From Gordonia alkaliphila (GTDB lineage Bacteria; Actinomycetota; Actinomycetes; Mycobacteriales; Mycobacteriaceae), in the NCBI RefSeq assembly GCF_023017165.1, contig NZ_JALKBW010000001.1:2790001-2854000 (forward strand): a stretch of 64,000 nucleotides of DNA, in the 5' to 3' direction. The notes below the pieces were generated by a model that had not been told where the DNA came from, did not search any database, and worked only from the letters and a program-made list of their open reading frames with translations. A program made the translations under genes and the position numbers. Positions 11,954 to 20,410 of the stretch are shown here, piece by piece; the stretch's first letter is position 1, and every line of letters begins with the position of its first letter.

Positions 11954-12559
11954 ATGGCTGATCGCGATCGTGTGGATTTCTGGTTCGACCCGCTGTGCCC
12001 GTGGTGCTGGATCACCTCGCGCTGGATTCTGGAGGCCGCGCAGGTGCGGCCCATCGACGTGCACTTCCATCTGATGAGCCTGGTGGTCCTCAACGAGGGC
12101 AAGGACATCTCGGACTCGCACCGCGAACTGCTGGCCGACGGGATGGGGCCGGTGCGCGTGCTGGCCGCCGCGGCCGACCGGCACGGCGACGCGGTGCTCG
12201 GCCGCCTGTACGCGGCGATGGGCACCGAACGACACAACCGCGGTAACACCGACGCCTCGATGATCCCCGCGGCCCTGGCCGCCGCCGGGCTGGACGCCGA
12301 CCTCGCCGCGGCCGCCGACTCCACCGAGTTCGACGCCGCGATCCGCACCAGCCACCACGCCGGCATCGACAAGGTGGGCGACGACGTCGGGGCCCCGACC
12401 ATCCACGTGAACGACGTCGCCTTCTTCGGCCCGGTGCTGTCCCGGATCCCGCGCGGCGAAGAGGCCGGACGCGTGTGGGACGGCGTGGTGGCGCTGGCCG
12501 GCTACCCGCACTTCTTCGAACTCAAGCGCACCCGCACCGAAGATCCCGCGTTCGACTAG
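11954..12559 (+). CDS. DsbA-family oxidoreductase (Rv2466c-like, mycothiol-dependent)
   Basis: A 201-residue cytoplasmic thioredoxin-fold protein with an inserted helical domain. The N-terminus ADRDRVDFWFDPLCPWCW carries the CPWC active site (Cys15, Cys18), and the cis-Pro loop is seen in GAPTIHV. Closest known relative is Rv2466c, a mycothiol-dependent reductase that protects against oxidants and activates nitro-pyrimidine prodrugs. Start ATG 11954 fits family length; the frame continues upstream to 11900 without homology. TTGAAT six bases before the ATG is a weak -10, so leaderless expression is possible. It converges with the M48 protease gene. Confidence 0.9.
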   Translation: MADRDRVDFWFDPLCPWCWITSRWILEAAQVRPIDVHFHLMSLVVLNEGKDISDSHRELLADGMGPVRVLAAAADRHGDAVLGRLYAAMGTERHNRGNTDASMIPAALAAAGLDADLAAAADSTEFDAAIRTSHHAGIDKVGDDVGAPTIHVNDVAFFGPVLSRIPRGEEAGRVWDGVVALAGYPHFFELKRTRTEDPAFD

Positions 12560-12576
12560 TCAGCGCCCCGGCGGGT

Positions 12577-13590
12577 TCAGAATTTGGGCGGGTTCGCCAA
12601 CTCGTTGGGCAGACTGCCCGGCGCCGGTCGGGCCGACGACAGCGGTTCGTCGATCGGCAGGGTGTGTCCGCTGCCGATACCGCGGGTGGCCTGGCGCGGG
12701 CGCAGCACGATCGCACCGGCCCGGGTGCGGTCGCGCAGCGCGGCGGCTCGCCAGGTCAGCACCGGGTGGGTGGACAGCAGATTGACCAGCGTGACGAAGA
12801 AGCCCTTCTCCAGCACGGCCCGGTCGGCGAACTGGTCGAAATCCACCGCGCCCAGCATGTACTTGCCCGCGGCCATCAGGCCGATCGCGCCGGGCGCACC
12901 GGACGGGCGGGTGTAGTAGCCGTAGTTGTCGGCCGTGTACTCCTGGGCGCGGGAGAGCGTGGTGCCCAGGATCGGAATCGACATCACCGTGCCGGTGAGC
13001 AACTGCCGCCAATACGAAGTGTGGCCCGCGGCGATGTGGCCCACCTCGTGGGCGATGACGAACTCCAGCGCCTCCGGGCTGCGGGCCGCGCCGCCCACCT
13101 CGAACAGGTCCGAATAGATCACGATGTAGCGCCGAAAACCGTGGCCGGAGGCGAAGGCGTTGATCGCGCCGTTGCCGTTCACCACGTAGCCGTCGGGCAC
13201 ATAGCGCAACCCGTAGCGCGCGGCGGCCTCGACCATCATCCGGTAGCCCTCGGGGAACTGCGTCGGCGTCATCTGCACCGCCCCGACTCGCTGCTGCGCG
13301 AACAGCACGCCGCGGGCGAACAGCACCAGGACCGGCAGCGCCAGCACCAACAGGAAGTAGTCGCTGATCTCCCCGGTCGCTACCAGCGCCAGGACGGTCG
13401 CGTACCCGCCGAGGCTCAGCAGCACCACGAGAACGAGCATCGGCAGCTCCCACGGATGGAAGCGAGGCCTGCTCGAGTACACCGCGGGCGGTCGCCAGAG
13501 GGCGTCCGGACCGGGGACGTGGGGCGGCGGAACCACGACGGCGCGGTCGACGATGCCGGGGACCGAGGGGATGGGCGCGTGCGTGTTCAC
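12577..13590 (-). CDS. M48 family zinc metalloprotease, membrane-bound
   Basis: A 337-residue protein with two closely spaced hydrophobic helices near residues 50-95, followed by an M48 peptidase domain: HEVGH at about 181-185 binds zinc, and the third ligand Glu lies in SRAQEYTADNYGYY. M48 membrane proteases of the HtpX/Oma1 type degrade misfolded membrane proteins. I choose GTG 13590, because TATAGT on this strand ends six bases before it, giving a leaderless message. TTG 13596 is possible but would lie inside the promoter spacer. It is divergent from rpiB and shares that promoter element. Confidence 0.85.
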   Translation of the reverse strand: MNTHAPIPSVPGIVDRAVVVPPPHVPGPDALWRPPAVYSSRPRFHPWELPMLVLVVLLSLGGYATVLALVATGEISDYFLLVLALPVLVLFARGVLFAQQRVGAVQMTPTQFPEGYRMMVEAAARYGLRYVPDGYVVNGNGAINAFASGHGFRRYIVIYSDLFEVGGAARSPEALEFVIAHEVGHIAAGHTSYWRQLLTGTVMSIPILGTTLSRAQEYTADNYGYYTRPSGAPGAIGLMAAGKYMLGAVDFDQFADRAVLEKGFFVTLVNLLSTHPVLTWRAAALRDRTRAGAIVLRPRQATRGIGSGHTLPIDEPLSSARPAPGSLPNELANPPKF

Positions 13591-13596
13591 GACCAA

Positions 13597-13604
13597 ACTA
13601 TAGT
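13597..13604. promoter_or_regulatory. Palindromic -10 shared by two divergent leaderless genes
   Basis: ACTATAGT is its own reverse complement. Read on the plus strand it gives TATAGT (13599-13604), six bases, then the rpiB ATG at 13611. On the minus strand it gives TATAGT (13602-13597), six bases, then the protease GTG at 13590. Both predicted transcription starts fall on the first base of the start codon. Confidence 0.6.
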
Positions 13605-13610
13605 GGCAGC

Positions 13611-14081
13611 ATGCGGATCTACCTGGGTGCTGACCATGCCGGTTTCGAACGAAAGAACGAGATCGCCGACCATCTTCGCGCTGCCGGTCACGAAGTGATC
13701 GACTGCGGTGCGCACGAGTACGACGCCGTCGACGACTACCCGCCGTTCTGCCTCGACGCCGCCGAGCGCGTCGTCGCCGATCCGGGCAGCCTGGGCATCG
13801 TGCTCGGCGGCAGCGGCAACGGCGAGCAGATCGCGGCCAACAAGGTCAAGGGTGCCCGCTGCGCACTCGCGTGGAGTGTGGAGACCGCGCAGCTCGCGCG
13901 CCAGCACAACAACGCGCAGCTGATCGGCCTCGGCGGCCGCATGCACTCGAAGGAGGAAGCGCTGGCCATCGTCGACGCGTTCGTGGCGACCCCGTGGTCG
14001 GACGAGCCACGGCACCAGCGTCGCCTGGATCTGATCGGCGAGTACGAGACCACCGGCGAGAAGAACCTCCCGCAGGCCTGA
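13611..14081 (+). CDS. rpiB: Ribose-5-phosphate isomerase B
   Basis: A 156-residue RpiB/LacAB-family enzyme that interconverts ribose 5-phosphate and ribulose 5-phosphate in the pentose phosphate pathway. The N-terminal MRIYLGADHAGFERK is diagnostic, and GSGNGEQIAANKVKGARCAL forms the active-site loop, with a Glu in the place used by the mycobacterial enzyme. No ribosome binding site precedes the ATG; the -10 TATAGT six bases away indicates a leaderless transcript. It is followed six bases later by a Nei-family glycosylase, the order seen in M. tuberculosis (Rv2465c-Rv2464c). Confidence 0.95.
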   Translation: MRIYLGADHAGFERKNEIADHLRAAGHEVIDCGAHEYDAVDDYPPFCLDAAERVVADPGSLGIVLGGSGNGEQIAANKVKGARCALAWSVETAQLARQHNNAQLIGLGGRMHSKEEALAIVDAFVATPWSDEPRHQRRLDLIGEYETTGEKNLPQA

Positions 14082-14087
14082 GCCCGC

Positions 14088-14903
14088 ATGCCCGAAGGTC
14101 ACGCGCTGCACCGGTTGGCCCGGCGGCAGCAGCGGCAGTTCGGTGGCCAGCGGGTGCAGGTCCAGAGCCCGCAGGGCCGGTTCGGGCCGGAGGCGGCCCT
14201 GCTCGACGGCATGCGGTTCGCCACGGCGGAGGCGTGGGGAAAACACCTCGTCTACACCTTCGACGACGGCCCGGAGGCCGCGTCGAGCGCCCGTATGGTC
14301 CACATCCACCTCGGGATCTACGGCGCGTTCACCGAGGAAGACCTACCGATGCCCGACCCGGTGGGCCAGGTCCGGATGCGGATGATCGGCACCGACCTCG
14401 GTGTGGACCTGCGCGGCCCCAACGCCTGCGAGCTCTACACCCCGCCCGACCTCGACGCGCTGCTGGCGCGGCTGGGTCCGGATCCGTTGCGGGCCGACGC
14501 CGATCCGGCGCAGGCGGCTGCCGCGATCGCGCGGTCCCGGCGCGCCATCGGCTCGCTGCTGATGGATCAGAAGGTCATCGCCGGGGTCGGCAACATCTAC
14601 CGCGCCGAGGTGCTCTTCCGCGCCGGTATCGACCCGCTGCGTCCGGGCACGTCCCTCACGGCCGAGGAGTTCGCCGAGATCTGGGCCGACCTGGTGGCCC
14701 TGATGGCGGTGGGCGCCGAGCGCGGGCGCATCCACGTCGTCCGGCCCGACCACGACCACGGCGCACCCGCCTACGCGGCGAACCGTCCCCGCACCTACGT
14801 CTACCGGCGGGCCGGGGAGCCCTGCCGGCTGTGCGGCACTCCGATCGCCTGGCAGGAGCTGGAGGGTCGCAACCTCTTCTGGTGCCCGTCCTGCCAGAGC
14901 TGA
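14088..14903 (+). CDS. Fpg/Nei family DNA glycosylase (Nei2-like)
   Basis: A 271-residue bifunctional DNA glycosylase/AP lyase for oxidised bases. It begins MPEGHALHRLAR: after removal of Met, Pro1 is the nucleophile and Glu2 the acid, and PEGH is the Nei rather than the Fpg (PELPE) form. The helix-two-turn-helix is at LLMDQKVIAGVGNIYRAEVLF. A zinc finger closes the protein with CRLCG and WCPSC. It is distinct from mutM at 44672. Co-transcribed with rpiB (6-base gap). Orthologue of Rv2464c by context. Base specificity cannot be fixed from sequence. Confidence 0.9.
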   Translation: MPEGHALHRLARRQQRQFGGQRVQVQSPQGRFGPEAALLDGMRFATAEAWGKHLVYTFDDGPEAASSARMVHIHLGIYGAFTEEDLPMPDPVGQVRMRMIGTDLGVDLRGPNACELYTPPDLDALLARLGPDPLRADADPAQAAAAIARSRRAIGSLLMDQKVIAGVGNIYRAEVLFRAGIDPLRPGTSLTAEEFAEIWADLVALMAVGAERGRIHVVRPDHDHGAPAYAANRPRTYVYRRAGEPCRLCGTPIAWQELEGRNLFWCPSCQS

Positions 14904-14981
14904 ACCCGGTTCGCAGACTATCAGCGACTCCTCAGGTGCCGGCCGGGTGCCCGCTCAGCCGGACCCGGCACAGTGGGTGCC

Positions 14982-15881
14982 ATGCTCACCGGTCCGCGCG
15001 CTCAGCCCGTCACGGTGCTCGCCGTGGGCGGCACCGGGGAATCCTGGGTCGACGACCACCGCACCGATCCGGCCGGCATGCTCGCCGCCGTCACCGAGGC
15101 CCTCGACGACCGGTTCGTCGCGCGCTGGGTGCCGTACCCGGCCAGCTACGGGCCGAGTCCACGGCTGGCCGGCGACGACTACCAGACGAGCGTGGCCGCG
15201 GGCGTGGCGGCGCTGTCGGCCGCGATCGACACCGAGCTCGCCGCCGATCCGGCCGCCACCGTGATGTTGATCGGCTATTCGCAGGGGGCCGTCGTGATTC
15301 GGCACCTCCTTGCGCAACAACACATTCCGGCGGTGGCTGCGGTCGGTTTCGTCGCCGACCCGCACCAGCCGCCGGGCGTCGTGGCCGGCTGCTCCGGATG
15401 GGGCGTGGCCGGACCGGGGCCCGACCTGCCGTCGTCGGTGCCTGCGTACTGGGTGGGCACGTCCGACGACGTGATCTGCAATGCGAGCCCGGACTCGCTG
15501 ATTCGCGACGTCGCCGATCTGTCCGAGGGCTTCTCGGTCCGCACGCTCGGGCGCTGGGCCGGGCAGGCGTGGAACCGTGTCCGTGCGGCGGACCTGCAGA
15601 ACGCCGCGGCGACCGCGGTGCGGCCGAGTCAGTGGCGCAAGGACATCGGTCGGCTGGCCGTGGCGGCCCGCGAGGTGCGGGGTTACCTGCCGTCGCAGCT
15701 GTCGTTGCGCGGGCTGGCCTGGGCCAATCCGCTCGGCGGCCGGCACGTCAGCTACGACAGCGAGCCGTATCGTCGTGCCCCGCTGACCGACCCGGACACC
15801 ACCGGCTGCGAGAACCTCGCGCACTGGCTGCAGGTGCAGGTGACGCTGGGCGCGCCCGACCCCACCGGCACCGCGGCGTAA
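14982..15881 (+). CDS. Cutinase/LysB-like alpha/beta hydrolase
   Basis: A 299-residue protein with the nucleophile elbow GYSQGA (Ser100), a candidate acid in WVGTSDDVICNA and a candidate His in GGRHVSYDS. This order fits the cutinase / PE-PPE / phage lysin B group, whose members act on lipid esters, including mycolyl esters in Mycobacteriales. It starts with a short strand, VTVLAVGGTGESW, and lacks a signal peptide, so a cytoplasmic role or a non-classical route is implied. ATG 14982 is taken as start; GTG 14973 is in frame and possible. M. tuberculosis has the esterase gene lipP at a similar place, but this is a different family. Confidence 0.6.
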   Translation: MLTGPRAQPVTVLAVGGTGESWVDDHRTDPAGMLAAVTEALDDRFVARWVPYPASYGPSPRLAGDDYQTSVAAGVAALSAAIDTELAADPAATVMLIGYSQGAVVIRHLLAQQHIPAVAAVGFVADPHQPPGVVAGCSGWGVAGPGPDLPSSVPAYWVGTSDDVICNASPDSLIRDVADLSEGFSVRTLGRWAGQAWNRVRAADLQNAAATAVRPSQWRKDIGRLAVAAREVRGYLPSQLSLRGLAWANPLGGRHVSYDSEPYRRAPLTDPDTTGCENLAHWLQVQVTLGAPDPTGTAA

Positions 15882-15900
15882 CCACGAGCCTCCCGATGCG

Positions 15901-15936
15901 CAACGCGGCCTTCCCGAGTCCGGGAGGGCCGCGTTG
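15901..15936. terminator. Intrinsic terminator between convergent genes
   Basis: CAACGCGGCCTTCCC pairs with GGGAGGGCCGCGTTG across the loop GAGTCC (one G-U pair). It lies between the hydrolase gene and the L,D-transpeptidase gene, which converge. Confidence 0.8.
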
Positions 15937-15970
15937 TCAGATCACCGCGTTGTCTAGATCACGGGGTCGA

Positions 15971-16654
15971 TCAGCCGTTGTACTGGCCGCCGACGGTGCC
16001 GCGCACCACGATCGGGGTGCCGGTCTCGATGTTCTCGTAGACCCAGCGACCGTTCTCGGTGCTCACGTTGATGCAGCCGTGGCTCACGTTGGTGTTGCCC
16101 TGCTGGTTCACCGACCACGGAGCGGCGTGGATGAAGATGCCCGAGTTGGACATGCGGGTGGCGTACTCGACGTAGGTGCGGTAGCCGTCCGGGGAATCGA
16201 CCGGGACACCGTACGTGGAGCTGTCCATGTACATGTCGCGGTACTTCTCCATCGTGTGGTACACGCCGTTGTCGGTGGGGAAGCGGTCCGAGCCCATGGA
16301 GATCGGCATCTGCTTGATGTACCGGCCGTCCTTCCACCAGTAGATGGTGTGGGTGGCGTCGTCGGCGAGTGCGACGTAACCGGTCTTGGTCTTCACGTTC
16401 GGCATCGCGGGCACGCCGGGAACGGCGGGCTCGGTGGACTGCGGCTTCGGCGTGGTCTTCTCCGGCGGCGTCGGCAGACCCGGGATCTCCGGGATCTCGA
16501 CGGTCGGGCCACCCGGGAAGATGGTGACCTTGTCGACCGGATTCGCGTCGGCGACAGCGGGCACTGCGAGCGACAGGGCCGCCGCACCCACGGCGACGGC
16601 GACGAGTCGGGCAGCCAGGCTGTTACGTCGGCCCGAAGTCTTGGCGTTAAGCAA
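15971..16654 (-). CDS. L,D-transpeptidase (YkuD domain), exported
   Basis: A 227-residue secreted cell-wall enzyme that makes 3-3 cross-links in peptidoglycan. It has a basic N-terminus, a hydrophobic signal core (VAVAVGAAALSLAVPAVA) and cleavage near residue 36. A Pro-rich linker (about 45-85) is followed by a YkuD domain with the catalytic set His176 in FIHAAPW and SHGCINVS with Cys194. It lacks the Ig-like domains of the Ldt(Mt1/2) type, so it is a short single-domain member. The start is TTG 16654: an in-frame TGA lies six bases before it, and the signal peptide needs the Lys/Arg stretch that follows. GAAAG upstream is a weak ribosome binding site. Confidence 0.9.
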   Translation of the reverse strand: MLNAKTSGRRNSLAARLVAVAVGAAALSLAVPAVADANPVDKVTIFPGGPTVEIPEIPGLPTPPEKTTPKPQSTEPAVPGVPAMPNVKTKTGYVALADDATHTIYWWKDGRYIKQMPISMGSDRFPTDNGVYHTMEKYRDMYMDSSTYGVPVDSPDGYRTYVEYATRMSNSGIFIHAAPWSVNQQGNTNVSHGCINVSTENGRWVYENIETGTPIVVRGTVGGQYNG

Positions 16655-16907
16655 TGGTCAGACTTTCGTTCGATGTCATGGAAGACGTCCCCCCGAGAGA
16701 CGTACAGAGAGCATCGTTACACAACCGTTGCGATCCTGCCATGTCGATCCGGCCGACCGCGTGCCGTTTCGCGGTGCCGTCGCGGTTCGAACCGGCCGGT
16801 GAGCAGCGCAGATGCGGCGATTGGCGGTCGCGGTGGCTTGTGTCACGATTAGTGCGAGACGGCGACGATCCGCCCGCGCACGGTCCGAAACCAGCCGGAA
16901 AGGCAAG
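16655..16907. other. Intergenic stretch without a recognised gene
   Basis: About 250 bases upstream of the L,D-transpeptidase gene. It must hold that gene's promoter on the minus strand, but no convincing -10/-35 pair stands out. No ORF with coding character is seen. Confidence 0.5.
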
Positions 16908-16935
16908 GGCCGACCGGTGCGAACACCGGTCGGCC
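16908..16935 (-). terminator. Terminator downstream of tRNA-Gly
   Basis: A perfect 12-bp stem, GGCCGACCGGTG against CACCGGTCGGCC, with loop CGAA lies 11 bases past the 3' end of the tRNA on the minus strand, followed by a pyrimidine-rich CTTGCCTTTCC. Confidence 0.8.
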
Positions 16936-16946
16936 GGACCGAAACG

Positions 16947-17017
16947 AGCGGGTGACGGGAATCGAACCCGCGTAGCTAGTTTGGAAGACTAGGGCTCTAC
17001 CATTGAGCTACACCCGC
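16947..17017 (-). tRNA. tRNA-Gly (anticodon TCC)
   Basis: The minus strand folds into a full cloverleaf: acceptor GCGGGTG/CACCCGC, D-arm TAGCTCAATGGTAGAG, anticodon loop CTTCCAA giving TCC, and T-arm GCGGGTTCGATTCCCGT. CCA is not encoded. It is divergent from tRNA-Pro 154 bases away. Confidence 0.96.
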
Positions 17018-17130
17018 GTGGCACGACGGTTTCGGAGCGATCCGAAGCGACCTGCGTCCGGAACATTACTCGAGGGTGTTCCGGATCGACAAAACACCTC
17101 CCGCATGTGGGGGTGCGGCGGGTCGCCACG

Positions 17131-17136
17131 TACTAT
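17131..17136 (+). promoter_or_regulatory. Candidate -10 of tRNA-Pro
   Basis: TACTAT lies about 36 bases before the mature 5' end of tRNA-Pro, a normal distance for a tRNA leader. No clear -35 hexamer is seen. Confidence 0.4.
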
Positions 17137-17171
17137 GTGCGTTTGGCCGTGCCGACCTCTGTCGCGGCCGC

Positions 17172-17248
17172 CGGGATGTGGCGCAGCTTGGTAGCGCATC
17201 CGCTTTGGGAGCGGAGGGTCGCAGGTTCAAATCCTGTCATCCCGACCA
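17172..17248 (+). tRNA. tRNA-Pro (anticodon TGG)
   Basis: The acceptor CGGGATG pairs with CATCCCG, followed by A and an encoded CCA. D-arm GGCGCAGCTTGGTAGCGC, anticodon loop TTTGGGA giving TGG, T-arm GCAGGTTCAAATCCTGT. The same tRNA stands before tig in mycobacteria (from memory). Confidence 0.96.
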
Positions 17249-17295
17249 ATCGAAGTCACCGACGAGCACAGGTAACAAAAAGGAGCACCAACGTC

Positions 17296-18822
17296 GTGAA
17301 GAGCACCGTCGAGCAGCTGAGCCCGACCCGAGTCAAGCTGAATGTCGAGGTTCCGTTCGAGGAGCTGTCCGGCGACTTCGACCGGGCGTACCAGGCGCTG
17401 GCCCAGCAGATCCGTATCCCCGGCTTCCGCCCGGGCAAGGCCCCGGCCAAGATCATCGAGGCCCGCGTCGGTCGCGAGGCCGTCCTCGAGCAGGTCGTCA
17501 ACGACGCCCTGCCGGCCAAGTACAGCCAGGCCCTGGCCGAGACCGAGACCAACGCCATCAGCCAGCCCGAGATCGAACTCGGCGACCTGGTCCACGGCGA
17601 GCCCCTGACCTTCACCGCCGTCGTCGACGTGCGTCCGGAGATCACCCTCCCCGAGTTCGCTGCACTGTCGGTGCAGGTGGATCCGATCGAGATCAGCGAC
17701 GCCGACGTCGAGGAGCAGCTCGAGTCGCTGCGTTCGCGCTTCGGCACCCTGGTCGCCGTGGAGCGCGGCGCCGAGACCGGCGACTTCCTGACGCTGGATC
17801 TGTCGGCCACCGTCGACGGTGAAGACGTGCCCGACGCCAGCACCGAGGGCCTCTCACACGAGCTGGGCAACGGCGACCTGATCGACGGCCTGGACGAGGC
17901 CATCACCGGTCTGAAGGCCGGCGAGACCGCCACCTTCACCACCACCCTGATCGCCGGCGAGCACGCCGACTCCGAGGCCGAGGTCACCGCGACCGTGCAG
18001 TCGGTCAAGGTTCGCGAGCTGCCCGAGCTGGACGAGGATTTCGTCCAGATGGCCAGCGAGTTCGACACCGTCGACGAGCTGCGCGAGGACGTCCGCCGTC
18101 AGGTGGCCGACTCCAAGAAGTACGAGCAGGCCGGCGCCATCCGCGACGCCGTGCTCGACCAGCTGCTCGAAGAGGTCGAGTTCCCGCTGCCGGAGAAGGT
18201 CGTCGACGACGAGCTCGAGGCCACCCAGCACCAGCTGATCCACGCCCTCGGTCACGACGACGAGCAGGTCGCCCGCTTCCTCGAGGCGCAGGGCAAGACC
18301 CGCGAGGACTGGGACGCCGAGTCGAAGGTGGAGGCCGAGAAGTCGGTGCGCACCCAGCTGCTGCTGGACGCCATCGCCGACGCCGCCGAGACCGAGGTGG
18401 ACCAGAACGAGCTGACCCAGCAGATCATGCTGCAGGCGCAGCGCTACGGCATGCCGCCGCAGGAGTTCATCCAGCAGCTGCAGGGTGCCAACCAGATCGG
18501 CGCGCTGTACGCCGACGTCCGCCGCAACAAGGCGCTCGCCGGTGTGATCGGCGACGTGACCGTCACCGACACCAACGGCGACGTGATCGACACGAGACCT
18601 TCTTCGGTAACGCGAGCGACGACGAGGACGCCGACGACGCCGAGGCGTGATCGACACCCCGTAAGAACGCCGCACGCGGCCGGGACCGGACATTCCGGTC
18701 CCGGCCGCCTGCATCCGCGGGGTCCCCGCTCGGGAGGTCGCGGGTCCGTCGGCCCCAGGTCGGTTCCGCTGTCAGCGAATCGACGGGGTGTGCGGAACAA
18801 CTGGGGGCCCAGAAGTGATTAA
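17296..18822 (+). CDS. tig: Trigger factor, with a 3' frameshift as written
   Basis: Ribosome-bound chaperone and prolyl isomerase that meets nascent chains at the exit tunnel. GTG 17296 follows AAGGAG at 17279-17284. The N-terminal ribosome-binding signature [21 protein letters not shown] is intact, as are the FKBP-like domain and the helical C-domain. After GDVIDT the frame turns into Arg/Pro-rich sequence to a stop at 18822 (508 residues), running through a strong terminator hairpin at 18676-18708. One extra C in CACGAG (about 18593) would instead give [18 protein letters not shown] and a stop at 18648-18650 (451 residues). That is the acidic tail normal for actinobacterial Tig, so the intended gene very probably ends at 18650. 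Confidence 0.93.
   Translation: MKSTVEQLSPTRVKLNVEVPFEELSGDFDRAYQALAQQIRIPGFRPGKAPAKIIEARVGREAVLEQVVNDALPAKYSQALAETETNAISQPEIELGDLVHGEPLTFTAVVDVRPEITLPEFAALSVQVDPIEISDADVEEQLESLRSRFGTLVAVERGAETGDFLTLDLSATVDGEDVPDASTEGLSHELGNGDLIDGLDEAITGLKAGETATFTTTLIAGEHADSEAEVTATVQSVKVRELPELDEDFVQMASEFDTVDELREDVRRQVADSKKYEQAGAIRDAVLDQLLEEVEFPLPEKVVDDELEATQHQLIHALGHDDEQVARFLEAQGKTREDWDAESKVEAEKSVRTQLLLDAIADAAETEVDQNELTQQIMLQAQRYGMPPQEFIQQLQGANQIGALYADVRRNKALAGVIGDVTVTDTNGDVIDTRPSSVTRATTRTPTTPRRDRHPVRTPHAAGTGHSGPGRLHPRGPRSGGRGSVGPRSVPLSANRRGVRNNWGPRSD
18676..18708 (+). terminator. Terminator hairpin after tig
   Basis: A 15-bp perfect stem (GCGGCCGGGACCGGA with loop CAT) lies 25 bases after the corrected tig stop at 18650. 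There is no T tract, as is common in actinobacteria. Its position argues that tig should not extend to 18822. Confidence 0.7.
18764..18779. promoter_or_regulatory. ClgR-like operator upstream of clpP1P2
   Basis: TTCCGCTGTCAGCGAA contains the palindrome CGCT-GTC-AGCG, matching the CGC-N5-GCG core of sites bound by ClgR, the actinobacterial activator of clp genes. A possible -10, TAATCT, is at 18820-18825, which puts the operator around -60. Confidence 0.5.
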
Positions 18823-18896
18823 TCTCGGTGACAGCTTTCAACCGGGCTCGGGCCTTCGACTGTGATGGCCGCCAAGAGGAGATGGGACTTTCTACT

Positions 18897-19502
18897 GTGA
18901 GCAACCTGTACACGCCGCCCGCTATGAGCTCGGGGGTCGCCGGCCTGAACCTGACCGACTCGGTCTTCGAGCGCCTGCTGCGTGAGCGCATCATCTTCCT
19001 GGGCACCCAGGTGGACGACGACATCGCCAACCGCCTCTGCGCGCAGATCCTGCTGCTCGCTGCGGAGGACCCGGAACGGGACATCAGCCTGTACATCAAC
19101 TCGCCGGGCGGCAGCGTCACGGCGGGCATGGCGATCTTCGACACCATGCAGCTGGCGCCGTGTGACGTCGCCACCTACGCGATGGGCATGGCCGCTTCGA
19201 TGGGCCAGTTCCTGCTCGCCGCAGGCGCCAAGGGCAAGCGCCACGCACTGCCGCACGCCCGCATCATGATGCACCAGCCGTCGGCGGGCATCGGCGGCAC
19301 GGCGGCTGACATCGCCATTCAGGCCGAGCAGTTCGCGGCCACCAAGAAGGAGATGAACCGGCTGAACGCGCAGTTCACCGGTCAGCCGCTGGAGAAGATC
19401 GAGGCCGACGCCGATCGCGACAAGTGGTTCACCGCCGACGAAGCCAAGGACTACGGCATCGTCGACCACGTGGTCACCAGCGTCGCCCGCCCGGGCGCAT
19501 GA
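18897..19502 (+). CDS. clpP1: ATP-dependent Clp protease proteolytic subunit 1
   Basis: A 201-residue serine peptidase that assembles with ClpP2 into the mixed ClpP1P2 tetradecamer typical of Mycobacteriales, fed by ClpX or ClpC1. The nucleophile is the Ser in [11 protein letters not shown] and the His is in [29 protein letters not shown] is the Clp signature. Start choice is uncertain: GTG 18897 gives [13 protein letters not shown] 18882 lies directly against AGGAG; ATG 18923 would give a family-like short N-terminus. The stop TGA at 19500 overlaps a possible upstream start of clpP2. Likely controlled by ClgR through the site at 18764. Confidence 0.93.
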   Translation: MSNLYTPPAMSSGVAGLNLTDSVFERLLRERIIFLGTQVDDDIANRLCAQILLLAAEDPERDISLYINSPGGSVTAGMAIFDTMQLAPCDVATYAMGMAASMGQFLLAAGAKGKRHALPHARIMMHQPSAGIGGTAADIAIQAEQFAATKKEMNRLNAQFTGQPLEKIEADADRDKWFTADEAKDYGIVDHVVTSVARPGA

Positions 19503-19543
19503 TCTCGGCCGTCCGCCCGACCCACCACCTCATCGGAGAACCC

Positions 19544-20224
19544 ATGTACAACGACCTTCCGGCCGACGTCCGCGCCGGCATTCCCGATTCGGCCCTCGCG
19601 CTCAAGCAGATCCAGGCGCGCTACATCCTGCCGTCGTTCATCGAGAACACCCCGAACGGCCAGCGCCAGTACGACCCGTACGCCAAGCTCTTCGAAGAGC
19701 GCATCGTCTTCGTCGGCACGCCGATCGACCAGACGGTGGCCAACGACGTGATGGCGCAGCTGCTGGTCCTGGAGAGCCAGGACCCCGACCGCGACATCAC
19801 CATGTACATCAACTCGCCGGGCGGCAGCGTGCCGGACATGCTGGCGATCTACGACACCATGCAGTACGTGCACTGCGACATCGTCACCGTGTGCCTGGGT
19901 GAGGCGGCCTCGGCCGCGGCGATCCTGCTGGCCGGCGGCACCCCGGGCAAGCGCGCCGCGCTGCCCAACGCCACCATCCTGATCCACCAGCCGCGCACCG
20001 GCGGCGCGTTCCAGGGCCAGGTCTCTGACCTCGAGATCCAGGCCGCCGAGATCGAGCGGATCCGCAACCGGCTCGACGAGATCCTGGCCCGGCACACCGG
20101 CCAGGAGCCGGCCACGATCCGTCGGGACACCGATCGCGACAACATCCTCACCGCCGAGCAGGCCAAGGAATACGGGATCGTCGACGAGGTCTTCGAGTAC
20201 CGCAAGAAGTCCGCGCGGGCCTAG
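19544..20224 (+). CDS. clpP2: ATP-dependent Clp protease proteolytic subunit 2
   Basis: A 226-residue ClpP subunit, paralogue of the preceding gene. It has the nucleophile Ser in [15 protein letters not shown], His in [11 protein letters not shown], and the conserved [11 protein letters not shown]-terminus of actinobacterial ClpP2. ATG 19544 is preferred, with GGAGA nine bases upstream; ATG 19499 overlaps the clpP1 stop and would add 15 residues. In mycobacteria ClpP1 and ClpP2 form one active particle and both are essential. Co-transcribed with clpP1. clpX follows after 186 bases. Confidence 0.94.
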   Translation: MYNDLPADVRAGIPDSALALKQIQARYILPSFIENTPNGQRQYDPYAKLFEERIVFVGTPIDQTVANDVMAQLLVLESQDPDRDITMYINSPGGSVPDMLAIYDTMQYVHCDIVTVCLGEAASAAAILLAGGTPGKRAALPNATILIHQPRTGGAFQGQVSDLEIQAAEIERIRNRLDEILARHTGQEPATIRRDTDRDNILTAEQAKEYGIVDEVFEYRKKSARA

Positions 20225-20410
20225 TCCGGCGGCGCAGCGAGCCGAAGGGCTCGGGTGTCGACACGCCGGGCGATTTCGCCCCGGCAGTGCGTGCCCGAGC
20301 CCGTAGGCTCGGAGGTCATCGAGCGGGCGCGGCACGCACAAATCAGTAAGACGAGTAACCAGCGCAGGTACCGTTGAGGTACGCGCCGATCAGGAAGTGG
20401 TGGTGGCCCA

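Noticed and set aside
16947..17248. tRNA-Gly and tRNA-Pro as attachment site for an element
   Set aside because: No integrase, no repeated tRNA 3' end and only core genes on both sides.
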